Below, in pieces: positions 24,313 through 32,724 of a stretch of 32,848 nucleotides of DNA. Where the stretch lies: the NCBI GenBank assembly GCA_900550865.1, contig URTM01000029.1:1-32848 (forward strand). The letters are read 5' to 3'. The stretch comes from an uncultured Dorea sp. (GTDB lineage Bacteria > Bacillota > Clostridia > Lachnospirales > Lachnospiraceae). The notes beneath the pieces are model-generated. The model was given only the letters and a program-made list of their open reading frames with translations. It was not told the origin of the DNA and did not search any database. Positions within the stretch are counted from its first letter, which is position 1, and every line of letters begins with the position of its first letter. Made by a program: the position numbers and the translations under genes.

Positions 24313-26592
24313 ATGCTGAAATTATATGACAAGGGAGTCTATTTACTGAATGGAACAGAGATTGTGGAAGAAAAAGAAGCAGTTGCTGCAAAGACAGGAA
24401 AAGATGTGACTCCACAGGAAGCTGCAAAGAATACGATGGCATATAACATTCTGGCAGCGCATAATACCTCAGGAAATATGGATCGTCTGCAGATCAAGTT
24501 CGATAAGCTGACATCCCATGACATTACATTCGTTGGAATTATTCAGACAGCCAGAGCTTCAGGACTTGAGAAATTCCCGATTCCTTATGTACTTACGAAC
24601 TGTCACAACTCTCTGTGTGCAGTCGGAGGAACGATCAACGAAGATGATCACATGTTTGGTCTTACCTGCGCGAAGAAATACGGCGGAGTCTATGTACCGC
24701 CTCATCAGGCAGTTATCCACCAGTTCGCCCGTGAGATGCTGGCAGGCGGCGGCAAGATGATCTTAGGATCAGACAGCCATACCCGTTACGGTGCACTCGG
24801 AACCATGGCTATGGGAGAAGGCGGACCGGAGCTTGTAAAACAGCTTCTGAATAAGACATATGATATTAAGATGCCGGGTGTAGTCGGAATCTACTTAGAC
24901 GGTGAGCCAATGAAGGGTGTCGGACCACAGGACGTGGCACTTGCGATCATCGGTGCGACATTCGGCAATGGCTATGTTAACAATAAAGTGATGGAATTCG
25001 TAGGACCTGGTGTAGGTAAGTTAAGTGCAGACTTCCGTATCGGTATTGATGTTATGACGACAGAGACGACCTGCCTGTCATCCATCTGGAAGACCGATGA
25101 TAAGATCAAAGAATTCTATGACATTCATGGAAGAAGTGAAGATTACAAAGAACTGAATCCGGGAGAGGTTGCTTACTATGACGGTATGGTATATGTAAAC
25201 TTAAGTGAGATCAAACCAATGATCGCAATGCCATTCCATCCATCTAATGTATACACGATCGATGAAGTGAGAACCAACTTAAAAGACATCCTTCATGATG
25301 TAGAACAGAAAGCACTGGTAAGTCTCGACGGAGCAGTCGACTATTCTCTGCAGGATAAGATTGTAAATGGACAGTTATATGTGGATCAGGGAATCATCGC
25401 AGGATGTGCCGGCGGTGGATTTGAAAATATCTGTGCCGCAGCAGATATCATCAAAGGACACTATATCGGTTCCGATGAATTTACATTCAGCGTATATCCG
25501 GCAAGTACACCGATCTACATGGAACTTGTGAAGAACGGAGCGGTTGCGGACCTTATGGAAGCAGGAACGATCGTGAAGACAGCATTCTGTGGACCTTGCT
25601 TCGGTGCAGGAGATACACCTGCCAATAATGCGTTCTCTATCCGCCACTCAACCAGAAACTTCCCGAACCGTGAAGGTTCCAAGCTTCAGAGCGGACAGAT
25701 CGCATCGGTTGCACTTATGGATGCACGTTCCATTGCAGCAACAGCAGCAAATAAGGGATTCCTTACACCTGCAACTGATATGGATGTGGAATACAAAGGA
25801 CAGACCTATCATTTTGATAAGAACATTTATGCGAACCGTGTATTTGACAGCCACGGCGTAGCAGATCCATCGGTAGAGATCAAGTTCGGACCAAATATCA
25901 AAGACTGGCCGGCAATGGCAGCACTTCCGGAAAACTTACTTCTGAAAGTAGTATCTGAGATCCACGATCCGGTCACCACAACAGATGAACTGATCCCATC
26001 CGGAGAGACCTCTTCTTACAGATCCAACCCTCTGGGACTTGCAGAATTTGCATTGTCCAGAAAAGATCCTGCTTATGTAGGCCGTGCGAAGGAAGTACAG
26101 AAAGCTGAGAAAGCAATTGAAGCAGGACAGTGTCCGTTAGAAGTATTAGACGAACTGAAACCTGTTATGGATAAGATCCACGAGACATATCCGGAGACCG
26201 GAAAAGGTAATCTCGGAATCGGAAGTACGATCTTTGCAGTAAAACCGGGAGATGGTTCCGCAAGAGAGCAGGCAGCATCCTGTCAGAAGGTACTCGGCGG
26301 CTGGGCAAATATTGCGAACGAATATGCGACCAAGAGATACCGTTCGAACCTGATCAACTGGGGTATGCTTCCATTTATCACAGAGGAAGATCACGAGAAC
26401 TTAAGCTTCCGTAACGGCGACTATATCTTTGTGCCGGAGATCAGAAAAGCGGTGGAAGATAAGAGCGCCGAGATCAAGGCTTATGTGGTTGGAGATTCTC
26501 TGAAAGAGATCACGCTGAAGCTTGGTGATATGACCGATGCGGAAAGAGAGATCATCCTGAAAGGATGTCTGATCAATTATTACAGAGGATAA
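24313..26592 (+). CDS. Aconitase-family hydratase
   Basis: This 759-residue protein is close in length to mitochondrial-type aconitase. Three cysteines for the 4Fe-4S cluster are placed as in aconitase: C365 (IAGCAGGGFEN), C426 and C429 (CGPC). DSHTRYGALG and RNFPNREGSKL match the substrate-binding motifs, and a C-terminal swivel domain is present. It probably interconverts citrate and isocitrate, but related hydratases act on other 2-hydroxy di- or tricarboxylates. No citrate synthase or isocitrate dehydrogenase lies nearby. AGGAGGA precedes the ATG and a terminator follows. The CdaR-like gene upstream may regulate it. Confidence 0.88.
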   Translation: MLKLYDKGVYLLNGTEIVEEKEAVAAKTGKDVTPQEAAKNTMAYNILAAHNTSGNMDRLQIKFDKLTSHDITFVGIIQTARASGLEKFPIPYVLTNCHNSLCAVGGTINEDDHMFGLTCAKKYGGVYVPPHQAVIHQFAREMLAGGGKMILGSDSHTRYGALGTMAMGEGGPELVKQLLNKTYDIKMPGVVGIYLDGEPMKGVGPQDVALAIIGATFGNGYVNNKVMEFVGPGVGKLSADFRIGIDVMTTETTCLSSIWKTDDKIKEFYDIHGRSEDYKELNPGEVAYYDGMVYVNLSEIKPMIAMPFHPSNVYTIDEVRTNLKDILHDVEQKALVSLDGAVDYSLQDKIVNGQLYVDQGIIAGCAGGGFENICAAADIIKGHYIGSDEFTFSVYPASTPIYMELVKNGAVADLMEAGTIVKTAFCGPCFGAGDTPANNAFSIRHSTRNFPNREGSKLQSGQIASVALMDARSIAATAANKGFLTPATDMDVEYKGQTYHFDKNIYANRVFDSHGVADPSVEIKFGPNIKDWPAMAALPENLLLKVVSEIHDPVTTTDELIPSGETSSYRSNPLGLAEFALSRKDPAYVGRAKEVQKAEKAIEAGQCPLEVLDELKPVMDKIHETYPETGKGNLGIGSTIFAVKPGDGSAREQAASCQKVLGGWANIANEYATKRYRSNLINWGMLPFITEEDHENLSFRNGDYIFVPEIRKAVEDKSAEIKAYVVGDSLKEITLKLGDMTDAEREIILKGCLINYYRG

Positions 26593-26630
26593 AGAAAAGA
26601 TATAGATATACCAGGGAAAATAAACAACGG

Positions 26631-26667
26631 GGCTGTCGCGCTAAGCAATTAGTGCACAGCCTCTTTT
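26631..26667 (+). terminator. Intrinsic terminator after the aconitase gene
   Basis: The stem GGCTGT / ACAGCC is extended by GCGCTA / TAGTGC (one bulged C, one G-U pair) and followed by TCTTTT. Confidence 0.75.
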
Positions 26668-26836
26668 CCTTATACGGAGATGTAGACACTGCCGAAATAA
26701 GGAAAGTTCTTGTATAATATGATAAAATACCTGCAACAATGTGAGCGGGAAAAGACTCTTATTTATATAGGATTTATAATAATTACCGGAAGATTAAAAT
26801 AGTGATAAAAGATTCATATCTGAGGGAGGGCGCGAT

Positions 26837-27343
26837 ATGATATGCAGTGTAAAGAAGTTCTCAGAAATGTATGAAACGGTTTACCGTGATCTGTACCATT
26901 ACGCACTGTGCCTGATGAAGAATCCGCAGGAAGCGGAGGATGCGGTGAGCGAGGCGGTTGTTGCGGCATACGAGAACATACATAAATTAAAAAAAGAAGA
27001 AGCATTCAAAAGCTGGATATTTACAATTCTTACGAATAAATGTAAGAAGAGACTGAAGAAGGCATTAAGAGAAGAGCAGGGAAGAGAGGAAGAACTTCCG
27101 GAGCAGTCGGTTGTACCGGATTATGATCTGGCAATGGATGTCAGGAAGGCATTCTTCGTATTATCGGAAGAAGAACAGATATTAGTCGGATTATCCGTAT
27201 TCGGCGGGTATTGCAGTCAGGAGATCGGGGAAATGATGCGGCTGAATCCGAACACGGTACGCTCGAAGCGGAGCCGGGCACTTAAGAAGATGGAATGTGT
27301 GCTGGGCAGTTACGGAGAAGCAGAGCAGGGAAGAAGGGAGTGA
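26837..27343 (+). CDS. ECF-type RNA polymerase sigma factor
   Basis: This 168-residue protein has sigma region 2 (YRDLYHYALCLMKNPQEAED, about 16-35, then AFKSWIFTILTNKC) and a region-4 HTH (CSQEIGEMMRLNPNTVRSKR, about 127-146). It is followed 6 bp later by a membrane-anchored beta-propeller protein, a pairing typical of an ECF sigma factor with its regulator. GAGGGAGG precedes the ATG. About 170 bp lie between the previous terminator and this start; several AT-rich -10-like boxes are present, but none has a convincing -35. Confidence 0.88.
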   Translation: MICSVKKFSEMYETVYRDLYHYALCLMKNPQEAEDAVSEAVVAAYENIHKLKKEEAFKSWIFTILTNKCKKRLKKALREEQGREEELPEQSVVPDYDLAMDVRKAFFVLSEEEQILVGLSVFGGYCSQEIGEMMRLNPNTVRSKRSRALKKMECVLGSYGEAEQGRRE

Positions 27344-27349
27344 GAATGT

Positions 27350-29293
27350 ATGCAGCGTGAGAATGAACATGAAAAAAAGCAGAACGGATACTGCGAACAG
27401 GATATGGTGGATCAGATAGCACGACTGTCAGAAAACACAGAGGTGCCGGACAGTCTGAGACCGGAAAATATAGAACAGTTACTAAAAGGGAAAAAGCAGA
27501 AGAAACATTTTCACTCATACCGGATCGGACTTGCAGCGGCAGCCTGTGTAGCAGTTGTGGCGGGAATCATAGTGTGGCAGTATGAAAGCCTGCATCATGG
27601 AATGACAGACTCTAAGAGGGTGTCAGCAGGTAATACAGAAAGGAAGATCAGCGGAAGCAGGAAGATAAGGACAGCCGAAAGTTATGATGAAGTCTATAAA
27701 TATATCAAACGGTCGCAAGGTAACGAAGGAATTGCGATGTACGCAAAAAGTGGAAATGAGACATCAGCAGCAGTGGATGTAGGCAGTGGAAACGAGGCAT
27801 CAGCGGCAGCAATGGACGCAGATGGCGGTTATTCGCAGACCAATGTCCGGCAGTCCGGTGTAGATGAAGGAGATATTGCAAAAACGGATGGAACGTACCT
27901 GTATGTACGGGAAGATAATGGCCGGACGATCGACATCGTAGATGCCGGGAAAGGGCAGCTGAAAAAATACAGTGAGATCACTTTGGAAAAAGAATATACG
28001 ATCCAGGAGTTTTATATAAATACAGATCAGAAGAAACTAGTGGCGGTATGTCAGAAGGAATGTACAGATGCAGACAATAAAAAACAGTCCGGTACAGCTG
28101 TCTGGCAACAGACAAAAACTGCGGCAGTTACCTATGACATCAGTGATATCAAAAAGCCGGTAAAAGAAGGGGAAGTAACACAGAGCGGTACTTACAATTC
28201 ATCGCGCATGGCAGACGGATACCTGTATCTGTTCAGTGAGTATTATACAGGAAGTAACATAGTTAAAGATAAACCGGTCACCTATGTACCGATGGTGAAT
28301 GACAAAGCAATGAGCCAGAGCAGTATCTGCCTGCCGCCGGCAAACTGTGGAATGATGTACGAAGTGATCAGTTCCGTGGATATCAGTAAACCGGATGAGA
28401 CAGTAGATCATAAAGCGATTCTCTCAGAAGGCGGTCAGATGTATGTCAGCAAAAAAAATATTTACTATTATGAATCAGAGTGGCAGCAGGGTAATCAGAC
28501 TGTGACAACGCTTAGAAAAATTTCTTATAATAAGGGGAAATTAAAGGCAGCAGCACAGGGGAAGGTGAAAGGCTATCTGAATGATACCTTTTCGCTGGAT
28601 GAATACAAGGGAAATTTAAGACTATTCACAACAGATAATGACGAAAATCTGGTGACGATACTGGATAAGAAACTGGATAAGATCAGTACCATCGAAAATC
28701 TGGCAAAAGGCGAAACCATCTATTCAGCGAGGTTCATGGGCGAATCCGGATATTTTGTGACATATGAGCAAGTTGATCCGTTATTCAGTGTAGACCTGTC
28801 CGATCCGGAGAAGCCAAAGATTCTCGGTAAATTAAAGATTCCGGGATTTTCCGAATACCTGCATTTCTATGGAGAAGACAGATTGCTCGGTATCGGAATG
28901 TCAACCGACGAAGAATCCGGCGTGGCAGAAGGAGTAAAGATAACAATGTTCGATATATCTGACCGGTCAGATGTAAAAGAAGAATCTACGCTGGTGCTGG
29001 ATGATCTGTACGGAAGCCATGCGGCATACGATTATAAATCGGTGCTTGCCGATTCGGAGAAAAACGTAATCGGATTCTCCGGTTACAGTCAGAATGGGGA
29101 AAGCTATTACCTGCTGACATACAACCGGTCAGACAGGAAATTTGAGACAATCCTGCAAGAAGAAGTCAATGGAAATACATCTCAGGGAGTCCGGGGAATC
29201 TATATAGAAGATACGCTGTATGTGATCAGCGGAAATATTATTGAAGCTTATGATATGAATACGGGGATGAAAAGCGGAGATATCATATTATAA
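27350..29293 (+). CDS. Membrane-anchored beta-propeller protein
   Basis: This 647-residue protein has a short cytosolic N-terminus (about 1-57), one TM helix (about 58-77), a low-complexity linker (about 85-165) and a long extracytoplasmic domain of repeated beta-strand units. That domain contains SGVDEGDIAKTDGTYLYV and DISDPEKP-like turns, as in the secreted beta-propeller family (Pfam Beta_propel). The cytosolic part may bind the ECF sigma factor encoded 6 bp upstream, so it is a candidate anti-sigma/sensor protein; that is inference. GGGAG lies 9 nt before the ATG. Confidence 0.85.
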   Translation: MQRENEHEKKQNGYCEQDMVDQIARLSENTEVPDSLRPENIEQLLKGKKQKKHFHSYRIGLAAAACVAVVAGIIVWQYESLHHGMTDSKRVSAGNTERKISGSRKIRTAESYDEVYKYIKRSQGNEGIAMYAKSGNETSAAVDVGSGNEASAAAMDADGGYSQTNVRQSGVDEGDIAKTDGTYLYVREDNGRTIDIVDAGKGQLKKYSEITLEKEYTIQEFYINTDQKKLVAVCQKECTDADNKKQSGTAVWQQTKTAAVTYDISDIKKPVKEGEVTQSGTYNSSRMADGYLYLFSEYYTGSNIVKDKPVTYVPMVNDKAMSQSSICLPPANCGMMYEVISSVDISKPDETVDHKAILSEGGQMYVSKKNIYYYESEWQQGNQTVTTLRKISYNKGKLKAAAQGKVKGYLNDTFSLDEYKGNLRLFTTDNDENLVTILDKKLDKISTIENLAKGETIYSARFMGESGYFVTYEQVDPLFSVDLSDPEKPKILGKLKIPGFSEYLHFYGEDRLLGIGMSTDEESGVAEGVKITMFDISDRSDVKEESTLVLDDLYGSHAAYDYKSVLADSEKNVIGFSGYSQNGESYYLLTYNRSDRKFETILQEEVNGNTSQGVRGIYIEDTLYVISGNIIEAYDMNTGMKSGDIIL

Positions 29294-29335
29294 ATTTAAC
29301 TTGGGATTTCATTTATTAACTGGGAAGCTATAAAG

Positions 29336-29395
29336 AAAAAAATACACAATATCAGAAAATGAGCAGAAGCTTAATTCCGATATTGTGTATTTTTA
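29336..29395. terminator. Bidirectional terminator between propeller gene and bioY
   Basis: AAAAATACACAATATC and GATATTGTGTATTTTT form a stem of about 16 bp with a 25-nt loop and A/T tracts on both sides. It lies between convergent genes. Confidence 0.85.
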
Positions 29396-29962
29396 TTACT
29401 GCAGCTGACTCAGACGGCTGCGGAGTACAGGTCCGACGATGATCGCAATGATAATCTTCACTGCGTCACCGGCAAGATAAGGAATTACTCCGACAGAAAG
29501 TGCTGCAACGAATGACATTTTCAACTGGATTGCAAGCCACTCTGTACCGAAGATATAAGTGACTGCCATACCGATGACCATACCGGCGACTGCCAGGATT
29601 CTGTTCTTTGGAAATTTATCAACGAACAGTCCGGAAATCAGTGCAAGGAAGATGAAACCAATCAGGTATCCACCGGTAGGACCTGCAAGCTTTCCTAATC
29701 CACCGGTAAAACCGGAAAATACAGGGAGACCGACAAGACCAAGTAACAGATATACGATGTAACTGATGGTTGCATCTCTAAAACCAAGTACATAGATACT
29801 GATCATGATCACCAGGTTGGTAAGACTGATCGGTACCGGGCTGACCGGAATCGGAATCGCCATAGGAGCGAAGATACAGGTGATCGCAGTCATTAGGGCG
29901 ATCAGTACAAGTTTACGGGTGGAGAGTTTGCTGGTTGTTGTGTTATTAGCAGTGTTGTTCAT
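29396..29962 (-). CDS. bioY: Biotin transporter substrate-binding subunit BioY
   Basis: This 188-residue protein is the polytopic S-component of an ECF-type biotin importer. It has about six TM segments, with family hallmarks FAPMAIPIPVSPVPISLTN near the N-terminus and GLPVFSGFTGGLGKLAGPTGGYLIGF in the middle. No EcfA/T or BioM/N genes are adjacent, so it probably uses a shared energising module. ATG 29962 is preferred over the in-frame ATG 30010: the predicted transcript begins near 30021, leaving the first ATG with almost no leader, while the strong AGGAAAGGAG lies between the two. Confidence 0.9.
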   Translation of the reverse strand: MNNTANNTTTSKLSTRKLVLIALMTAITCIFAPMAIPIPVSPVPISLTNLVIMISIYVLGFRDATISYIVYLLLGLVGLPVFSGFTGGLGKLAGPTGGYLIGFIFLALISGLFVDKFPKNRILAVAGMVIGMAVTYIFGTEWLAIQLKMSFVAALSVGVIPYLAGDAVKIIIAIIVGPVLRSRLSQLQ

Positions 29963-29973
29963 AATAGTAATTG

Positions 29974-30000
29974 TCTGCCGGGCGGCAGAGCTCCTTTCCT
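29974..30000 (-). promoter_or_regulatory. bioY ribosome binding site with hairpin in the spacer
   Basis: On the minus strand, AGGAAAGGAG (29991-30000) is followed by a 6-bp hairpin TCTGCC-GCCC-GGCAGA (29974-29989) and then 11 nt to ATG 29962. The linear spacing is too long; folding of the hairpin would shorten it to about 12 nt. Confidence 0.5.
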
Positions 30001-30027
30001 TTAGATTCATATCAAAAATATAACAGC

Positions 30028-30056
30028 AGTATAAAATGAATCTGGCAGAATGTCAA
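30028..30056 (-). promoter_or_regulatory. Near-consensus promoter of bioY
   Basis: On the minus strand: TTGACA (30051-30056), a 17-bp spacer and TATACT (30028-30033). Predicted transcription start about 30021. Confidence 0.85.
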
Positions 30057-30071
30057 CTGCATATTTGTAAT

Positions 30072-30102
30072 GGTTAACAATTGAAATGTAAGGGATTAAC
30101 AA
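30072..30102 (-). promoter_or_regulatory. Tandem BirA-like half-sites upstream of bioY
   Basis: On the minus strand TTGTTAATC and TTGTTAACC occur 22 bp apart (start to start), about 16 bp upstream of the bioY -35. TTGTTAACC resembles the half-site bound by BirA in Gram-positive bacteria, but here the halves are direct repeats, not the usual inverted pair. Confidence 0.4.
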
Positions 30103-30223
30103 GCGGTGTGTGATTTTAAAATGTATAGTATTGTGTAAACATTAAAAGAAATATATAAAAATCAGACAATTATCGAATAAAATACAAATAATGAAAAATA
30201 AAAGAAAATAATTATAAAAAGTA

Positions 30224-30252
30224 TTGACAAAATAAAACTTGAATGGTATTAT
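30224..30252 (+). promoter_or_regulatory. Consensus promoter of an orphan transcription unit
   Basis: TTGACA (30224-30229), a 17-bp spacer and TATTAT (30247-30252). No recognisable gene follows before the terminator at 31010. The intervening DNA holds AT-rich sequence and the short ORFs at 30590 and 30658. Confidence 0.8.
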
Positions 30253-30589
30253 GTAATCAATCCAAAGGAAATCCAAAATAAACCAAAAAAGACTTCCTGA
30301 CGAGAAAGGGAATCTTGAAAATTCAATATCACATATTTTATAAGATGTATTTTTATTATAATTCTCAATTCATTTAAGAATCGAAAATACAAAGTATGGA
30401 TATTAAATATTTGGTAAGGCATCAGATATTAGATATCGTAAAGTATATTGTAGAGAAAGAGAATGGATGAATAAAGATTATAGAATAATATCACGGGGAT
30501 ATAGATCTTAATCATATATAAGAGATGAGATAATAAATTCTAACTTATATTTTAGATGATAGAAGAATAAAAAGAAAAGTTTATCAAGG

Positions 30590-30640
30590 ATGAAGAATAT
30601 TTCATATGTCGGTGAGATATCGTTGATTGGAAATTTATGA
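30590..30640 (+). CDS. Possible 16-codon leader peptide
   Basis: A short ATG frame (MKNISYVGEISLIGNL) ends immediately before the AAAGGAGG of the next small ORF. Its own ribosome binding site (AAGG) directly abuts the ATG, so translation is doubtful. Its interest comes only from its position. Confidence 0.2.
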   Translation: MKNISYVGEISLIGNL

Positions 30641-30657
30641 AAAGGAGGCTTAATCCA

Positions 30658-30744
30658 ATGGACACAGTAGAATCATCGAATCAATATGTTAGTGGTATGG
30701 CAGGTAGAAGTTCCCAGAGAATAAGCCTTTATTATAATAGATAA
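30658..30744 (+). CDS. 28-codon small ORF with strong Shine-Dalgarno
   Basis: ATG 30658 follows AAAGGAGG (30641-30648) at 9 nt. The peptide begins MDTVESSNQYVSGMAGR and ends SLYYNR; it is polar, without Cys, signal peptide or TM. I do not recognise it. After the TAA the same frame stays open for 45 more codons to 30882, giving a basic, Lys/Arg-rich stretch, so the ORF may be the start of a decayed longer gene. It lies inside a promoter-to-terminator unit (30224-31047). Confidence 0.45.
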   Translation: MDTVESSNQYVSGMAGRSSQRISLYYNR

Positions 30745-31009
30745 AAGGCCGGTAGAGGAGATTCAGAAGAAAAGAATAGACGGAGAAAATATACACCGGA
30801 CGATAAAAAGAACTGCAGACATATTGAACAGAATACCACATATTTAAAGATATTATTAATATGTGTAAAGAAACATGAATAGTAGATTTGAATGAACGTG
30901 CAAAGAAGATGAGTAAAAGATCATCGGAAAGCATACAAAGGCGACAGGGAACAAGAAATAAAAATCATTCTCCGATATAAAAATTAAATATGATAAAATT
31001 GAATATGTA
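30745..31009 (+). other. No intact gene; possible decayed coding tail
   Basis: The frame following the 28-codon ORF is open to 30882. In another frame DLNERAKKMSKRSSESIQRR runs to a stop near 30980. None has a convincing start. It could be an untranslated RNA or the remains of a gene. Confidence 0.3.
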
Positions 31010-31047
31010 ACAGCCATCATAGCAAAGATTATGATGGCTGTTTTTTT
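31010..31047 (+). terminator. Strong intrinsic terminator
   Basis: An 11-bp perfect stem ACAGCCATCAT / ATGATGGCTGT has a 10-nt loop and is followed by a run of T. Confidence 0.92.
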
Positions 31048-31140
31048 ACGGTGATATCAGAGAGCAGCCGGCAGATATTTTACAGAGATAAAAAAATTGT
31101 AATTTTTGTAATATTTTTTTAACATATTTGGCGGGATATT

Positions 31141-31169
31141 TTGACAATAAACAGGTCATATGATAAACT
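31141..31169 (+). promoter_or_regulatory. Promoter of the TPR protein gene
   Basis: TTGACA (31141-31146), a 17-bp spacer and TAAACT (31164-31169), about 60 bp before the TTG start. Confidence 0.65.
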
Positions 31170-31230
31170 TATATAAGTAAAATTGTAGGGAAATACGCTT
31201 TTTTTAAATAAACATTTGAGGTGAGAAATA

Positions 31231-32688
31231 TTGGATAAATATGAATATAGGGTGAAGACCGAGCAAATGCTTGATCATTTGGAAAAGAAGGAGTACCAGC
31301 AGGCAATGGAAGTTGCTGATGGTATAGACTGGCGAAGAGTAAAGAATGCATCAATGCTCAATACGGTCAGTGAGATTTATGAATATAACGGTGAGTTTAA
31401 GAAGGGGAGAGATATCTTATTCCTGGCATTTGACAGAGCACCGGGAAGCAGAAAAATTGTATATCGCTTAGGCACACTGGCATTGAAGATCAAAGATATC
31501 AGAGAAGCAACGGATTGTTATGAAGAATTCGTAAAGCTGGCACCGAAAGATCCGAATCAGTATATTTTGAAATATAAGATTCTGAGAACACAGGGGGCAT
31601 CGCTGACAGATCAGATTACAGCACTGGAAGAATTTAAAAAAGCGGAATATATTGAAAAGTGGGCATATGAACTTGCCAAATTGTATGATGAAGCCGGAAT
31701 GACTGCAGAATGTCTGGAAGAATGTGATGATCTGATCTTGTGGTTTAGTGAAGGCAAATATGTATACCTTGCAATGGAACTAAAGATGAAGTACAAACCA
31801 CTGACACCACTTCAGCAGGAGAAATATGACAGCCGTCCGGGAGCGGTTAAGAAGAAAACGGAACCGGAAAAACAACCGGAATCAACACTGGAAGAAGTGG
31901 ATGACGAGAATGAATATAATGAAGGTACAGAAGAGACTGCCGGAGAGCCATTGACAGAAAGAGTTGATGAATCTGAAGTTCAGGAAATCCCTCCGCAGGA
32001 AGTGCCGATGCAGGAAACTGTTGTACAGGAAGAACCGGCAGAAGAAACCATTGTACAGGAAGAGATTCCACAGGAAGAAATTGTAGAAGAAGTTCCGGAA
32101 GAAGTCGTAGAAGAAAATCCGGTATATACGGAAACGGAACCGGATACGGCAGAACATGGATCTGCGATTAAACAGGTTGTGACAGGAGCTACTTTGGAAG
32201 AAGCTTTGGCGCAGGGCATGGCGGTTGCCAATGGCATTACAATCGAAGAAGAAGCAATGAAGGAACGTGAAGATGAGAAAGGTCCCATTATGGATTGTAG
32301 TTCCCTACAAACAGCTTTAAGGAAGTCTGGTATTCCGGTTTCTAATGTAAGACGGCAAACCATTGAAATGTGGCAATACTGGCAGGTTAAGGATATAACG
32401 GGTATGATTGGTGCTTTTGAAAATATGTTTGTTGAATCGGAAGCTTCCCCAAAAGAAAAGGCTGGTAATGGCGTGCTTGATTTGGAAACGATGTTTGATG
32501 GGGTAATTCTTGGAAGTATGGTGAATTATATCTTGGAAGAGAGTAATTTAGAGCAATGTACCAAAATTCTTGATATCATGAATCTGGTTGTTGAGAAGAA
32601 TGATAATAGTATCTTTGTTGACATGATTGCCAAATGGAAGGATAATTTTGAGGGGAAAAAGATGATGATAGAGATGGGCGAAGAATAA
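31231..32688 (+). CDS. TPR-like protein with acidic linker; C-terminus probably foreign
   Basis: The N-terminal about 195 residues form TPR-like helical repeats (EYQQAMEVADGIDW; YNGEFKKGRDILFLAFDRAPGS; IREATDCYEEFVKLAPKDP). A Glu/Pro/Val-rich linker follows (about 210-310), with repeats of the type QEE-x-P/VQEE. TTG 31231 is chosen because GAGGTGAG lies just upstream. From about residue 311-354 on, codon use changes (GGT, GCT, TTT, TTG, CAA) and the sequence (WQYWQVKDITGMIGAFENMF and on) is of a different character that I do not recognise. The frame is continuous across the change. The product as written is probably not a real protein if the DNA is a chimeric join. Confidence 0.6.
   Translation: MDKYEYRVKTEQMLDHLEKKEYQQAMEVADGIDWRRVKNASMLNTVSEIYEYNGEFKKGRDILFLAFDRAPGSRKIVYRLGTLALKIKDIREATDCYEEFVKLAPKDPNQYILKYKILRTQGASLTDQITALEEFKKAEYIEKWAYELAKLYDEAGMTAECLEECDDLILWFSEGKYVYLAMELKMKYKPLTPLQQEKYDSRPGAVKKKTEPEKQPESTLEEVDDENEYNEGTEETAGEPLTERVDESEVQEIPPQEVPMQETVVQEEPAEETIVQEEIPQEEIVEEVPEEVVEENPVYTETEPDTAEHGSAIKQVVTGATLEEALAQGMAVANGITIEEEAMKEREDEKGPIMDCSSLQTALRKSGIPVSNVRRQTIEMWQYWQVKDITGMIGAFENMFVESEASPKEKAGNGVLDLETMFDGVILGSMVNYILEESNLEQCTKILDIMNLVVEKNDNSIFVDMIAKWKDNFEGKKMMIEMGEE
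32170..32290. other. Composition break: probable chimeric junction
   Basis: Upstream the DNA has Lachnospiraceae-like codon use (GGA, GCA, CCG, CTG). Downstream it has Bacteroidota-like use, with a Bacteroidota-type lipoprotein start after the stop. The exact join cannot be placed by eye. Confidence 0.5.
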
Positions 32689-32724
32689 GTGTTGAGGATT
32701 GGGTAAAATTAAAATGAATGAGTT

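Noticed and set aside
26700..26780. Promoter for the ECF sigma gene (TATAAT at 26713 and 26775)
   Set aside because: Both -10-like boxes lack a -35 at the right distance, and an ECF-type autoregulated promoter could not be recognised.
30258..30640. Riboswitch or T-box in the AT-rich leader
   Set aside because: I looked for T-box (AGGGTGGTACCGCG-like), purine, SAM and TPP signatures and found none; the region is too AT-rich to fold confidently by eye.
31847..32363. Minus-strand frames opposite the acidic linker
   Set aside because: Ser/Val- or Phe-rich translations mirror the Glu-rich codons on the plus strand; no start signals.
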